Virus record (IMG/VR): IMGVR_UViG_3300028388_001251
Span: 1-38,895 of that record
Length of the DNA stretch: 38,895 bases
From: a virus
Reading direction: 5' to 3' (one strand)
Shown here: positions 18,916 through 29,375 of the stretch, piece by piece
How positions within the stretch are numbered: position 1 is the stretch's first letter
How the letters are laid out: every line of letters starts with the position of its first letter
Position numbers and translations under genes: made by a program
The notes under the pieces: generated by a model
Databases searched by the model: none
Told to the model about the DNA's origin: nothing
The model's input: only the letters and a program-made list of their open reading frames with translations

Positions 18916-21825
18916 ATGGATACAATAAGTTTCCTGCGTCGGGTGTGGCCAGAGGACGGGTATTACTGCCTAGCTAAGCCGCACCCCGACGGGTACTTCA
19001 CGCATCGCTCATTTGGCTCCATCCAAGAAGCGCACGACGCGGCGCTCGCAATGGACTCGATGCAGTTCGATGTCTATTTCACAATCGCTGCTCTCAAGCA
19101 GCCCAAGGTTTTTGACCCGGCCAAGAACGATGGCAAGGGCGGGTACCGCTACCGCACCAAGGCAAACATAAGCTCCCTCAAGGCTGTCTTTTTCGAGGCC
19201 GACGTACTGCGCCCCGACGAGTTGGAAGAGGCGTCGGAAGCTGAGCTTGCGCGCAAGTACACATCCCGGGAAGAAGCTCTCAGTAGCACCAAGAAGTTCT
19301 GCGCACAGCTGGGGTGGCCCACGCCGACGGTTGTCTCATCAGGCTGGGGGTTTCACTTCTACTGGATGCTGGACACCGCCGTGGATCCGGCTGGGTACGA
19401 GGTACTGGTTCGCAAGCTCAAGCTGCTGGCCAAGCACTTCAAGTACAAGCTGGACCAGAGCGCCCTCGACATCTCCCGGGTGTTCCGCGTCCCCGGCACC
19501 CACAATTACAAAGTCGCCGACGACCCCCGGCCGGTGCGCATCCTGAAGGAAGGGTCGGCGAGAAGCTACGAGGAACTGCTTGCAGCGGTAGACCGCACGC
19601 TGGAGGAGCGCAACATCCACGTCGGAGACATCACTCCGCGTGAGCACCTGCCCGACTATCTCAACTATGGCGAGAGCAACGTCCTCGACGGCATGGAGCC
19701 CGCCAAGCTGCGGCCCATCCTCAAGGGCTGCGGTGCCATGCGCGAAGTGGTTGAGCGTCCCGACGAGGTTGCCTACCACACGTGGTACCGAACGCTGCAG
19801 GTGGTTCGTCACTGCAAAAACGGCGAGGACCTGATCCACAAAGTGTCGGCGCTGTCGAGCGACTACAGCGAAGAAGAAACCGACAAGATGATCCGCTCGC
19901 TGACGGAGAAAGACATCCCTCCGACGTTGTGCGACACCTTCGCCAAGGACAGCGACGCGTGCGCTGCGTGCCCTCACAGGCACAAGATACGGACGCCCGC
20001 TACCTTGGGCCGCCCCAAGTCCGACGTGCAGCAGCAGACCACTCTAGCGCTTCAGGCGGCTGTTGGTGCGATACCCCCGCCTCCGTTCCCTTACACCATC
20101 GACCCGGCGCAAGGCGTCTGGGAGCAGGTCAAGGACAAGGAGGACGTGATCGACATGCTGATCCTCCACTACCCCCTTCAGCCAGTAGGCCGGGCGGTCA
20201 GTGATTTCGAGGGCGGCGAGGACATGATGATCTGGGAGACAGCCACTCCCTGCGACGGGGTGCAGCGGGTCAAGATGCAGACCTCCACCCTGCTCAACCG
20301 CATGAAGTTCGTGGAAGTGCTAGGCAGCGCCGGCATCGTGCTGGAGCTGGACATGGTGCCTCGGGTGCAGAAGTACATGGCGCGGTACCAGAGGCTGGTG
20401 CAGCAGATGCTCCCCCGCCAGCTCGAGTACGTCCAGATGGGATGGGTCAAGGCCGGCGACAAGTTCATCCTCGACAACAGGGAGCTGAGTGTCACCGGCG
20501 AGAAGGACTGCCTCACCCAGAACCGGAACCGGGTAGTGCGGGCCGCGGTGTGTGAGGGCGACCTGAGCAAGTGGCAGGCTGCAGCCAATCACTTCATCAC
20601 TGAGGGCTTTGCGCCGCATTACTTCGCCCTGCTGGTCGGCTTCGCAGCGCCGCTGTTCCGGTTCACGAGCCAAGTCGGCGGGGTGGTGAACATGCTGGGC
20701 CGCTCCGGTGCGGGTAAGTCGACCATGCAGAAGGTGGTCAACTCGATCTGGGGCCATCCGACGCACCTGATGCTGCCGGCCGACAGCAAGTCGTCGACGT
20801 TCAACGCCAAGATCAGCGTGCTGAACATGATGAACAGTCTGCCGGTGTGCGCCGAGGAGATCACGCAGGCCAACCAGCAAGAGGTCGGCGATCTGGCGTT
20901 CACGGTCAGTCTGGGCATTGAGAAGCTCCGGGCCAATCGGGACGGCGAAGTGCGTGACGAGAAAGGCGGGTGGCGAACCATCATGCTCTCCAGCTCCAAC
21001 ACGTCGCTGATCGAGCTGGTCCATGGCTCCGCCGGGGGCGAGGCGAAGGCGTTCCGCATCTTCGAGTACGAGCTACCGTTCGTCGACGCTTACAGCCCTG
21101 CCTACTTCCGCACTGCGGTGGAGGACGTCATCACCGAGAACTATGGGGTGGCGGGCAAGCAGTACATCAAACACGTGCTAGCGAATCAGGACCGTGTGAA
21201 GGCGCTGGTCAAGACCAAGGTTACCGAAGCCGAGAGTCGATTCTCTCTCGACAAGGACGAGCGCATCTACGCGGCGATCATCGGCACTGTCTGCGCTGCG
21301 CAGCAACTCGTGTCAGAGAGCGGCGTGCTGGGTGTAGCCAATGGGCTGGAGAAGTTTATCGAGGGCGCGCTATCCAGACTGAGAGACTCGGCCGCGGAAG
21401 CTCGCACCAGCGCGATAGACATCCTTGGGGACTACCTCGCCGATAGCACCCGCAACATGCTGGTAATGGATGGCGACAAGACTGGCGAGTTCCCTATCCA
21501 AGAGCCGATGGGGGCGCTGAACATCCGGTACGAGAGGCACAGAGGAGAGATTGCGCTAAGCATCAAGCCTTTCAAGGACTACTGCCTAGAGCGCCACTTT
21601 CAGGGGGGGTACCAAGAGATACTGCGGGATTTGCGGAGTCTGAAAGTGATGAGGCCGGGGTACCACCGACGCACACTGGCCAAGGGAACAAAGCTGGCAG
21701 GGACGCAAAGTCGTGTGCTGCTGGTCGATGCCGAAGCATCCGCGTTCTCTGGTAGCTTGAAAGCTGTGGTCACCCAGATCGACATTTCAAACACGGACCC
21801 GCAATTTAACAGAGGAGAGAGGTGA
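18916..21825 (+). CDS. AEP-type primase and helicase fusion
   Basis: A 969-residue replication protein. The N-terminal part resembles archaeo-eukaryotic primases: FFEADV (E94, D96), SGWGFHFYW (H147), a later aspartate in LDIS (D185) and the RVPGTHNYK segment (191-199). A zinc-ribbon-like group C339, C349, C352 with nearby histidines follows. The C-terminal half is a P-loop helicase with GRSGAGKS (595-602), a Walker B-like CAEEI and a motif around IMLSSSN. It should prime and unwind DNA for the family A polymerase. Activity is inferred from motifs. ATG 18916 has GAGGT ahead and lies just after a terminator. Confidence 0.85.
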   Translation: MDTISFLRRVWPEDGYYCLAKPHPDGYFTHRSFGSIQEAHDAALAMDSMQFDVYFTIAALKQPKVFDPAKNDGKGGYRYRTKANISSLKAVFFEADVLRPDELEEASEAELARKYTSREEALSSTKKFCAQLGWPTPTVVSSGWGFHFYWMLDTAVDPAGYEVLVRKLKLLAKHFKYKLDQSALDISRVFRVPGTHNYKVADDPRPVRILKEGSARSYEELLAAVDRTLEERNIHVGDITPREHLPDYLNYGESNVLDGMEPAKLRPILKGCGAMREVVERPDEVAYHTWYRTLQVVRHCKNGEDLIHKVSALSSDYSEEETDKMIRSLTEKDIPPTLCDTFAKDSDACAACPHRHKIRTPATLGRPKSDVQQQTTLALQAAVGAIPPPPFPYTIDPAQGVWEQVKDKEDVIDMLILHYPLQPVGRAVSDFEGGEDMMIWETATPCDGVQRVKMQTSTLLNRMKFVEVLGSAGIVLELDMVPRVQKYMARYQRLVQQMLPRQLEYVQMGWVKAGDKFILDNRELSVTGEKDCLTQNRNRVVRAAVCEGDLSKWQAAANHFITEGFAPHYFALLVGFAAPLFRFTSQVGGVVNMLGRSGAGKSTMQKVVNSIWGHPTHLMLPADSKSSTFNAKISVLNMMNSLPVCAEEITQANQQEVGDLAFTVSLGIEKLRANRDGEVRDEKGGWRTIMLSSSNTSLIELVHGSAGGEAKAFRIFEYELPFVDAYSPAYFRTAVEDVITENYGVAGKQYIKHVLANQDRVKALVKTKVTEAESRFSLDKDERIYAAIIGTVCAAQQLVSESGVLGVANGLEKFIEGALSRLRDSAAEARTSAIDILGDYLADSTRNMLVMDGDKTGEFPIQEPMGALNIRYERHRGEIALSIKPFKDYCLERHFQGGYQEILRDLRSLKVMRPGYHRRTLAKGTKLAGTQSRVLLVDAEASAFSGSLKAVVTQIDISNTDPQFNRGER

Positions 21826-22409
21826 TGTCGTACTTGGCAGAACTTTCCAAGCTGGTGGACCACGGCAGAAACCGTGACCAGATAAAGGCCAGCAAGCAAG
21901 AGCAAGCTCTATATAGGGAGTTTGTGGGTAACCTACTGCACAAAGCTGTCTGGGTTACCTACGGCAGAGACGCCCGCCCGAAAGATATTATCGTGCAGAA
22001 CGTCCCGACCAACAAAGACGACGTCCCCAGATGTCGGATAGACATCACGGTGTCACCCACAATGATGGCGCCAGCGAACAGGGTGTTTGCTCTAGCTCGC
22101 AGAATATGGCGTAATAGCCGCTCTGAGATTACGCGAGCCGAGTTTGATAACAAGCTCGATATAGTCGCCACCAAAGCCACAATGGGCGCGCAATTAGGCC
22201 GCCACACAACAAGGTCCCCAGAGCTTTACCACACCATCCCGATGGCGGGGGACCCTGACAAGTTCTGGGTGCAGCAGCGAGTGCGGATCATCCCGTTACG
22301 GCATCTGCTCCTAGTTGGGAACGCAGTAGAGCACAGTCTAATACCAGAGAAGGTGCGATCTGCGGTAATGGAACTATGTAAGGAGAATGGAAATGCAAGA
22401 CTATACTGA
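21825..22409 (+). CDS. Unknown protein
   Basis: A 194-residue protein with no recognised domain. It is basic, with a helical N-terminus and a central mixed region containing CRIDITVSPTMMAPANRVFALARRIW. Codon use is slightly AT-richer than in the primase. Start ATG 21825 overlaps the previous stop (TGATG) after GAGGAGAGAGG. Placed at the end of the replication block. Confidence 0.75.
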   Translation: MSYLAELSKLVDHGRNRDQIKASKQEQALYREFVGNLLHKAVWVTYGRDARPKDIIVQNVPTNKDDVPRCRIDITVSPTMMAPANRVFALARRIWRNSRSEITRAEFDNKLDIVATKATMGAQLGRHTTRSPELYHTIPMAGDPDKFWVQQRVRIIPLRHLLLVGNAVEHSLIPEKVRSAVMELCKENGNARLY

Positions 22410-22692
22410 CCTGCCCGACGAAGTACGCGCCCAGCTGCGCGTCGGCAACCGCACGAAAGACAGTGCTGCTGTGCTGATCTACTCCGTACTCAGCGACGAG
22501 CCAATGACCCTGAACGACGTGATTGTTGCTGTGTGGCGCAAGCACGAGCAGGTGCTGAAGCGCTCTACGGCGATGGCGTCCATCGCTACGCTGCGCAAGG
22601 AAGGCGCAGTGGGCCGCACTGAGCGGGGGAGCTACATCATCCCCGCGGAAGAGGCTGAAGAAGTCGATGACTACACCGACGAAGCTGCCTAA
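22393..22692 (+). CDS. Putative winged-helix DNA-binding protein
   Basis: A 99-residue protein. Residues about 20-75 (SAAVLIYSVLSDEPMTLNDV ... ASIATLRKEGAVGRTERGSY) look like a winged helix: helix, helix, recognition helix and a beta hairpin. The ends are acidic. This could be a transcription regulator at the end of the rightward genes, acting perhaps on late expression. ATG 22393 has AAGGAG seven bases ahead; an ATG at 22387 is too close to it. Last gene of the plus-strand block. Confidence 0.6.
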   Translation: MQDYTDLPDEVRAQLRVGNRTKDSAAVLIYSVLSDEPMTLNDVIVAVWRKHEQVLKRSTAMASIATLRKEGAVGRTERGSYIIPAEEAEEVDDYTDEAA

Positions 22693-22698
22693 CCATCA

Positions 22699-22726
22699 GG
22701 GGGCCTGCGTTACTGCGTAGGCCCCC
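22699..22726. terminator. Hairpin between convergent blocks
   Basis: GGGGGCCT (22699-22706) pairs with AGGCCCCC (22719-22726) around a 12-base loop. It lies seven bases after the last plus-strand stop and covers the last codons of the minus-strand 2221-aa gene. No T run on either side, so it may be a weak bidirectional terminator. Confidence 0.5.
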
Positions 22727-25700
22727 ACACATCAATTCCGTACATCTCTGCAAGCTCCGTCGTGAGATCGCGGTTCCGACTCGTCGTACTCATCCCGCCA
22801 ACAGATTTCCTCGCCTCCACGCGCTTCCTGCGCACGAACCTATACAGCTCCGAATACGCGCTTGGCCTCAAGCCTGCGTCACGTTGGTTCTGCTGTAGCT
22901 CTTTCCACTGATCCATCACATCAGCCTGACGGCGCACGTCGTTGGTCTGAGACGCCTCCCAATAAGCCCTCTTGAGCAGCGTGGCCTTGTTGCCACTCGC
23001 CATCTCAATCTTGTCCTTGTGAGTGCGCAGATCGTAGAACTCGCTCGTGCGCGTCGGCGTGAAGCCGATCTTCTTGAGAGACAGCTCCATGTCCTCGAAC
23101 TTCTCCCGGGGGATCATGGTCAGCCGGCTGTCGTTGACGAGCCCCTCGCGGTCCATCAGCGATCCGATGATCAGGTTACGGATACCAAGCGGAGACAGGC
23201 TGGCTATGCCCTTCGCCAGATCGTGGTGCGAACCAGTGGTCTGGTAGTCACTCAGGTAGCCGACGCCCTTGGCCATATCCTGCGCCATAGAGACTGACGG
23301 CCCGAGCGACCCAACCACTATCTCGCTGACCATGTCCTGCGGCTCTCTCGACCGCACGTTGTAGATGCTGCCGAGCAACTGCTCCACGAAGTTGATGCCG
23401 ATCCGTCGGCTGACGTCGATGCCCAGCACGCCTCCGATCACCCCGCGAGTAGTGATGCTGGCCATGTCATGTCCGAGCACACGCACCAGTGTCGCCTCCG
23501 GCGTGACGTCCAGCGCCTTCGCCTCGTCATCGTCATCCCCTGCCTTGGCCATCATCGCCAGAGCGGTCGTGAGGAACGGCACAGATAGCGAGCCGGACAG
23601 GGCGGCCGACGAGCCCACCGTGTAGAGGAACGCCTTGCGCTGGTAGAGAGCCTTCTCGAACGTGACGTAGGTGTCGGGGTGCAGCTCGCTGTTGTATATC
23701 TGCTGCAAGAGATCGATCTGCTGGGGCGCCATCTCCAGCTCCGCCGAACGCTCCATGTACTTCGCAAGGTGCTCGCGCACCAGCGCAAGCTCGTTATCGG
23801 TCAGCCAGTTCTCACCGCTGAGCCAGCCGGAAATCTCCCTTGTGTTGACCGGGGCCTTCATCTTGGCCAGCAGGTCCGCGGGCAGCTTGATGCTATTCTC
23901 CTTGTCAGTGAACAGCTGGTACGCCGCATCACTCATTCGTGGCTTCTTCCAGCCCTCCGACGCGCTCGAGTAGAGAAGCTCTGCGGTGACGATGGCGATT
24001 TTTTTGAACTGCAGGATGTTCCGCAGCACCGGGCTACGGAAAGGCATCGACGCGTTGCCGTACGAGTAGTCACCGTGTGTCTTGTACGTGACGACCTCCG
24101 CGTAATCGATTGCCTTGCGCTTGATCTCTGCTTGCTTTTCCGTCTCAAACGACTTGAGGGGGCGGCCCCGGGTCAGCTTTTCGACGCGCAGGTTGTAGGC
24201 CGCCAGTGAGGCTGACATCCGGTTGATCAGTTCCACCGAGCGCGCCGCGTGGTACAGCTTGGCCATACCCCACTGCGTCTTCGACGATGCGATGCCCATC
24301 AGGAACGAACTGTTCTCCCCCAGCGACCCAAAGTCATGGCTCATGCCGACGTCGAGTACGTTCCTCTCCTGCAGGGTGGTGAACATCTCCCGCACATCGT
24401 CGGGGAACTCCTCGAAGGTAATCTCTTGTCGGCCCCTGCCCAGCTTCGTCTGGACGACCGGCTTCAGGGCAGCAAACGCTTTCGCCAGCTCCGAGTACGC
24501 ACTTGTCCCGAACTCTCCTGACATGTACGGCGCGGTCATCACCCACGACTGGGTAAGCTGGAGTATGTAGTAGCTGGGGTTGCTCAGCAGATACCAGAGA
24601 GACTGCACACCCATAGCGGTGCGCGCCGTCTCTTCGGCGAAGCCTTGACCATCATCGAACGGGTTGTCGAGCCGACGGACCAGCTCGTTGTACTGGCTGC
24701 CCACGCGGTCACGGTCGACCTTCGTGAACCTGCCGATCTCTTCACGCATCCGCTGCAGAGCAGTCAGTCGCTTGGGCGCGCTCTGGGCCGAAGCCAGTGC
24801 ATACCCGAAATGGCGCACGTGCTCGAGGGTGTTGTCGAGCACCTGACTGCGGACCACACCGCCGATGTTTTCCTTGCGGAGCCCGGTCGTGACCTCAGTG
24901 CTTTGGCTTCCCATGTCGGCGAGAACCTGACGCATCTGTGCACGCAGCGCATCACTGAGCTTTGCCGCCCGACCTGCGTTATCCGCACCGCGCTTTACCT
25001 CGGCCTCGAAGCTGACCAACAGTGCCTGCAACTGCTCTGCATCAAGCGTGGACTGTGCCGTACGCGCAATGTCTGGCTTCCAATCGCCGTAGCCCCACGC
25101 CGGGTCTTCCTCATACTGCTTCGCTGCAGCCATCGCTTCCGCGCGAGTCTTGTAGCGTGACGACTTGAAGTGCTGGTGGTCTTTCTCTAGCTGGCGCAGC
25201 TCTTTGGTGTAGACGCCTCCCCGACCGCCCTCGAACTCGAGAGCCTTCATCTCGACCTCACGGAAGTACGGGCTCTTGGCGATCACGGCGAACTCACCAA
25301 CTCGAGACTGAGGTACATAGGCGCCCTTCGCGTTGATGTTGTGCTGAGCCATGATGGCTTGGACAGATTTCGCATAGTCGGCGAACAGCGCCCCGGGGTC
25401 TGCCGTCTGCTCCTCAAGTATGAGGAACAACTGCTTCGCGTTCTCCAGCTTCATGTTCGTCCGGGCAGCCAAGACCTCAGCGGTAGTCTCGAACGTCATG
25501 CGCATCGCCGTTTTCTGGTCGGCGTCCAGCTGGTCCATCCTCCACGAGCTGATGTTCAGCTCCTTCGGGTTGACCGGCCGCGTCTCAAACTCCCACTCCG
25601 ACGGGGGGTCGTTCGGGTTTGCTATGAAGAACTCCACCGATTTCTCGAGAGCGTAGGGGACCTTGCTGTCCTCAGAGCTGGAGTAGTGGACCAGCGCGTC

Positions 25701-28700
25701 TGTCAGGCCGTCGCGCTGCGCCTGCGTCAGGTGGTGCAGAGACTCGCCCAGCGTGTTGTTCTTCTGCTGCCACGAGTTGGCGAGGTGCTGGGCTTCGGTG
25801 AACGCTTCGATGAGCATCCGGGTAGATGGCACCATCTTGGCCATGTCGCGCAGCATCGTCGTAGTGAAGCCCAGCGCGTTGTGCATGCGCACGCCAAGGT
25901 TCGTGGTAGTGCCGTTGATACGGTTTATGGCAGAAAGCTCAGGCTCGTTCGCCATGATGCTCTCCGTCGGCTGATTGGCCGGGCCGACCAGCCTTGACCG
26001 CACGTCGTCACTGAGCGACAGGTCGCCGTTGACTTTGCCTGCCATCACGAAGCCCTGCGCCGGCTTGATGTAGTCGCGGATGATTTGCGCATCGGTCAGT
26101 GTCTTGCCGGTGAGATCGGCCCAGAACGCACGGATCATGTTCAGGACACGGTCCAGCATGCCCTCGCTCTGCAGGGCCTCTGCCCTCGCTGCGAGGAACT
26201 CTTCCGCGGCCATCCGACGGTCATTCTTCTTGGACATGTCGAGCCCGTAACGCACGGCAAACTCAGTCACGTCCTTCGTGCGGCGCGCAGCAAGGTCATC
26301 GAGGATGGGCAGCAACTGGTTGCCGAACACAGACCGCAGGCCGAAGTGACCTACGACTTCGTGGTACAGGGTGGTGGCAACGTCCGTTGTGGTGCTGAGT
26401 TGCTCCCGCACGAGGAACACCTCACCCCGGTAGAACACACCCGCCGGCGACTGCCCCGTGCCATCGTCAGCCAACGCGTCGCGCACTGCCTGCGGCACAT
26501 CCTTGGAGTCGAGATTCTCAACCACCACGATGCCCGGCACGTTCTCCCACGTGCCGACCACTTCTTCAATGGTGTCCGCTACGGCGTCCCCATCCAGAGA
26601 ACTGAGTGGCTGGTCTGTAAGCCTAGCTCTGGGGTCAGCCGAGCTAGGTTGCCCGTCTGACCCTTCGGGCTTTTTTGGGGGCGGCCTCCGCGATGACTCG
26701 CGCCTTCGCAGCACCTCGTCTCTCACGCTCTGCTCGGCCATATCTGCCTCTGCGGCCGCCGCGTCGGCTTCGGCGTCTCTCATCTGCTTCAGCGCAGACT
26801 GCCTGATCCTCACCATCTGATCTCGTATCTTGGCGGGAGTGTCGCCGACCTTGCGGATGGGGCCGCGAGCCTTGGCCAAGACCTTCGCCAGAGATAGGTC
26901 GGGGTTCTCCCGCTGAATCACCCGCATCCTCGCGTACTGGTCCATGTAGGGCTCAAGCTGCTCCTCGACAGCCACTGCCAGCGCGGCACGCACCCGATCT
27001 GTAGCGGACTCAGTGCTGCTGCCGACGGTCGGGGCATCCAGCGAGCGCTTGGTCAGCGCCCTCACCTTGTTCAACGGCAGCTTGGCCAGCCGCGCCAACT
27101 GCTCCAGCGTGGCGGTGCCTGTGTTCATCGCCTCCTCGAGAGCCAGCAGCTGCTCGAAAGACTGGTTCCCCAGATTGTCCACAGCTCGCTCAGAGAACGC
27201 TTCAGCCAGCACACGGCGAGCGCCAACAGAACGGCGCAAGAGCGACACAGAAGCGTCGGCAGGGTCTCCGGCCGGCATCTCGCCCTCAATCCCAAGCTGG
27301 CGGGCTACAGGGCCTTCGGGCTGCGCTTCAGGTATCGCCGACGAGGGGGGTGGCTCGCCGCCGGGCTCTTGCAGGAGACTCATCTGCCCTTGCGGGTCTT
27401 CGACCACGCCCTCACGGATCAACCGCTCTTGCTCAGCCTCAGCAGTGGCGCGCCGCGTCTGCTCGGTAAGCTGATTGGCCAGAATCTCCGGCTCGATGTC
27501 GAGCTGCGCGTCGTTATTGGGGTTTGTGGCTGCAGGGATGTCGAGCGCTGGGTCAGTGAGCCGCGCCGCGAAAGGCTCACGCGCGACCCCGGCGGCCTGA
27601 CCACCGGCCTCCGCCAGCATGTCCAGCTGCCCACCCTGATCGTCGATGACGCCCTGATCGACCAGCTCCTGTGTCTCCATCTCGCGCGCAGCCCTAGCCT
27701 CGGCGTCTGCCCGGGCCTTCTCCCGCAGAGCATCGTTGGTGACCTTGCGTGCCGACTTGAGCGCCGCCAGCTGCATGGAGAGGTCTTTGCGCTCCGCGTC
27801 CCAGCGCGCGCGGCGGGTAACGTCGCCGTCCCCGACGATCTCAATGCGGCGGTTCAGCGTGTTCACCTGCGCCTCAACCTTGTCCACAGCCTTGTCCAGC
27901 AGCTTGGATGTCCACTTTGAGTTGAGGTTCGGCAGCTGTTTGGCCGGCAGGCCAGTGGCGATAGAAAGGATGCGCCGCGCCGAGTTGCGCACGTCGCTAT
28001 CCCCCGAATAGGTCATCGCGGAGAGCTTCTCGAACGTGTCATGCCACGAGTTTTGCTTCGCGCCCATGCGGGCCATGAACTTGCGGAGCCCGGCGCGGCC
28101 TCTAGGGATGCTCCCCAGATCAGCCATCGCTCGCTCGGTTGCGATTCTAGCCAACTCAGGGTCGGCGTTAACGCCCTCCCCGCCTGCAGCTACCTGCTCA
28201 GCCATAAACCGCGCGACGGTCTCGTACGCCTGCTGGTCGGCCTTGGGCACTGAGTTGCGCCGCGCCTCACGGTTTGCACGCCCTTGGTTCCCCGACGTGG
28301 CTTCGATCTCACCATCTACGGACCACCCGGTGCCCGGGGCGTCCCCATCATCTTCGTTGGCAGCGACGCGCGCTGTGTCGCTCATATCTTTCCGGTCAGA
28401 GCCGGGGGCGCGAGTGTCGCCGGGCGTTTGCCGGCCGCCTTTGGCGAGGCCCAGCGAGCCACCAGCTGCAGCGCCCATGATCGCGCCAATAGTGAACGCC
28501 TGCCCGACGCTCTCGTTCGGGGTGTTCGGGGTGCCGGCGTTGATCGCAGCTGTCTCAATCGCTTCCTGCGAGCCTTCCTCGAGGCCCTCGCCTGCAAGGC
28601 CGCGGAGCGTCGCACCTGTGCGCCCACCACTCCACTCTGCTGTCTCTCTGACCGCCGTGGAGCCTGCTTTCGCAGCTGCCTTGTTGGAGAAGTAGCGAGC

Positions 28701-29375
28701 CATGAATGATTCAGGGTCGAACTTGCCAGCGACGCGCGCGCCACCAAGGCCCAGCGCAGCTCCTGCCACACCAGCCGGGATGCCTAGCAGTCGAGCCGAG
28801 TAGTCGTCGGGGTTGTCCTTTGCGATCTGACCAGCCACATTACCGGCGATCACACCACCTTCTACCGCCGCGGCCCGCCCTGCCGCAGTCGGAAGCGCCC
28901 TAGACACCGCGCCAACCTTGCCCAGCGCTGATGCAGCCTTACCCACCGGCCCGATGCTACCGGCCGCCTCACCCAGAATGTTGGGTAGAAACGCGGGGTT
29001 CTGGGCTACAGCACCTAGCGTGCTGCCGACGTTCTCGCCGAAGCTCGCGTCGGAGTCCCACGCCCCCATGACATTCTCTCGGGCCTGCTGGGTTGTGGCG
29101 CTCTGGCTGTCCCGCAGAGTGTCCGAGATGCTGCCCAGCCCTTGGTAGAGCCCTCCAGCCAACCCGTCGTTCATATCAGCCCCGAACAGGGAGCTGAGGC
29201 CAACTACGCCTTGGGCAGTGTTAGCGACACCAACGCCGACGCTCTTGAGCGTATCGGAGATCGGGCTGTACCCTTCGTCATCACTGGTGGCGCCACTGCC
29301 GTACCCGCCGCCCGGGCGGGCGCCAGTGCCCAGCATCATCGGGCGGTAGGGGGTGTTCTCGTCAACTGGGGGCAT
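22710..29375 (-). CDS. Giant internal virion (polyvalent, PLxRFG-like) protein
   Basis: A 2221-residue protein, probably packaged in the head and injected with the DNA. The first 300 residues are rich in G and A with hydrophobic helices, suited to membrane insertion. A long helical and charged region follows. Around 1005-1014 is HEVVGHFGLR, a zincin-like motif seen in large polyvalent phage proteins. YVPQSRVGEF near 1340-1350 and the C-terminal part resemble PLxRFG-type proteins. Start: ATG 29375, six bases after a perfect AGGAGG; an upstream in-frame ATG at 29420 lacks such a site. It overlaps the previous gene by 14 bases. Role in ejection is inferred; enzyme activity is untested. Confidence 0.8.
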   Translation of the reverse strand: MPPVDENTPYRPMMLGTGARPGGGYGSGATSDDEGYSPISDTLKSVGVGVANTAQGVVGLSSLFGADMNDGLAGGLYQGLGSISDTLRDSQSATTQQARENVMGAWDSDASFGENVGSTLGAVAQNPAFLPNILGEAAGSIGPVGKAASALGKVGAVSRALPTAAGRAAAVEGGVIAGNVAGQIAKDNPDDYSARLLGIPAGVAGAALGLGGARVAGKFDPESFMARYFSNKAAAKAGSTAVRETAEWSGGRTGATLRGLAGEGLEEGSQEAIETAAINAGTPNTPNESVGQAFTIGAIMGAAAGGSLGLAKGGRQTPGDTRAPGSDRKDMSDTARVAANEDDGDAPGTGWSVDGEIEATSGNQGRANREARRNSVPKADQQAYETVARFMAEQVAAGGEGVNADPELARIATERAMADLGSIPRGRAGLRKFMARMGAKQNSWHDTFEKLSAMTYSGDSDVRNSARRILSIATGLPAKQLPNLNSKWTSKLLDKAVDKVEAQVNTLNRRIEIVGDGDVTRRARWDAERKDLSMQLAALKSARKVTNDALREKARADAEARAAREMETQELVDQGVIDDQGGQLDMLAEAGGQAAGVAREPFAARLTDPALDIPAATNPNNDAQLDIEPEILANQLTEQTRRATAEAEQERLIREGVVEDPQGQMSLLQEPGGEPPPSSAIPEAQPEGPVARQLGIEGEMPAGDPADASVSLLRRSVGARRVLAEAFSERAVDNLGNQSFEQLLALEEAMNTGTATLEQLARLAKLPLNKVRALTKRSLDAPTVGSSTESATDRVRAALAVAVEEQLEPYMDQYARMRVIQRENPDLSLAKVLAKARGPIRKVGDTPAKIRDQMVRIRQSALKQMRDAEADAAAAEADMAEQSVRDEVLRRRESSRRPPPKKPEGSDGQPSSADPRARLTDQPLSSLDGDAVADTIEEVVGTWENVPGIVVVENLDSKDVPQAVRDALADDGTGQSPAGVFYRGEVFLVREQLSTTTDVATTLYHEVVGHFGLRSVFGNQLLPILDDLAARRTKDVTEFAVRYGLDMSKKNDRRMAAEEFLAARAEALQSEGMLDRVLNMIRAFWADLTGKTLTDAQIIRDYIKPAQGFVMAGKVNGDLSLSDDVRSRLVGPANQPTESIMANEPELSAINRINGTTTNLGVRMHNALGFTTTMLRDMAKMVPSTRMLIEAFTEAQHLANSWQQKNNTLGESLHHLTQAQRDGLTDALVHYSSSEDSKVPYALEKSVEFFIANPNDPPSEWEFETRPVNPKELNISSWRMDQLDADQKTAMRMTFETTAEVLAARTNMKLENAKQLFLILEEQTADPGALFADYAKSVQAIMAQHNINAKGAYVPQSRVGEFAVIAKSPYFREVEMKALEFEGGRGGVYTKELRQLEKDHQHFKSSRYKTRAEAMAAAKQYEEDPAWGYGDWKPDIARTAQSTLDAEQLQALLVSFEAEVKRGADNAGRAAKLSDALRAQMRQVLADMGSQSTEVTTGLRKENIGGVVRSQVLDNTLEHVRHFGYALASAQSAPKRLTALQRMREEIGRFTKVDRDRVGSQYNELVRRLDNPFDDGQGFAEETARTAMGVQSLWYLLSNPSYYILQLTQSWVMTAPYMSGEFGTSAYSELAKAFAALKPVVQTKLGRGRQEITFEEFPDDVREMFTTLQERNVLDVGMSHDFGSLGENSSFLMGIASSKTQWGMAKLYHAARSVELINRMSASLAAYNLRVEKLTRGRPLKSFETEKQAEIKRKAIDYAEVVTYKTHGDYSYGNASMPFRSPVLRNILQFKKIAIVTAELLYSSASEGWKKPRMSDAAYQLFTDKENSIKLPADLLAKMKAPVNTREISGWLSGENWLTDNELALVREHLAKYMERSAELEMAPQQIDLLQQIYNSELHPDTYVTFEKALYQRKAFLYTVGSSAALSGSLSVPFLTTALAMMAKAGDDDDEAKALDVTPEATLVRVLGHDMASITTRGVIGGVLGIDVSRRIGINFVEQLLGSIYNVRSREPQDMVSEIVVGSLGPSVSMAQDMAKGVGYLSDYQTTGSHHDLAKGIASLSPLGIRNLIIGSLMDREGLVNDSRLTMIPREKFEDMELSLKKIGFTPTRTSEFYDLRTHKDKIEMASGNKATLLKRAYWEASQTNDVRRQADVMDQWKELQQNQRDAGLRPSAYSELYRFVRRKRVEARKSVGGMSTTSRNRDLTTELAEMYGIDVWGPTQ

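Noticed and set aside
22710-29375. 2221-residue protein as an N4-type virion RNA polymerase
   Set aside because: Position and size are similar, but I see no T7-like polymerase motifs (such as the TxxGR motif), while a zincin-like motif and PLxRFG-like segments are present.
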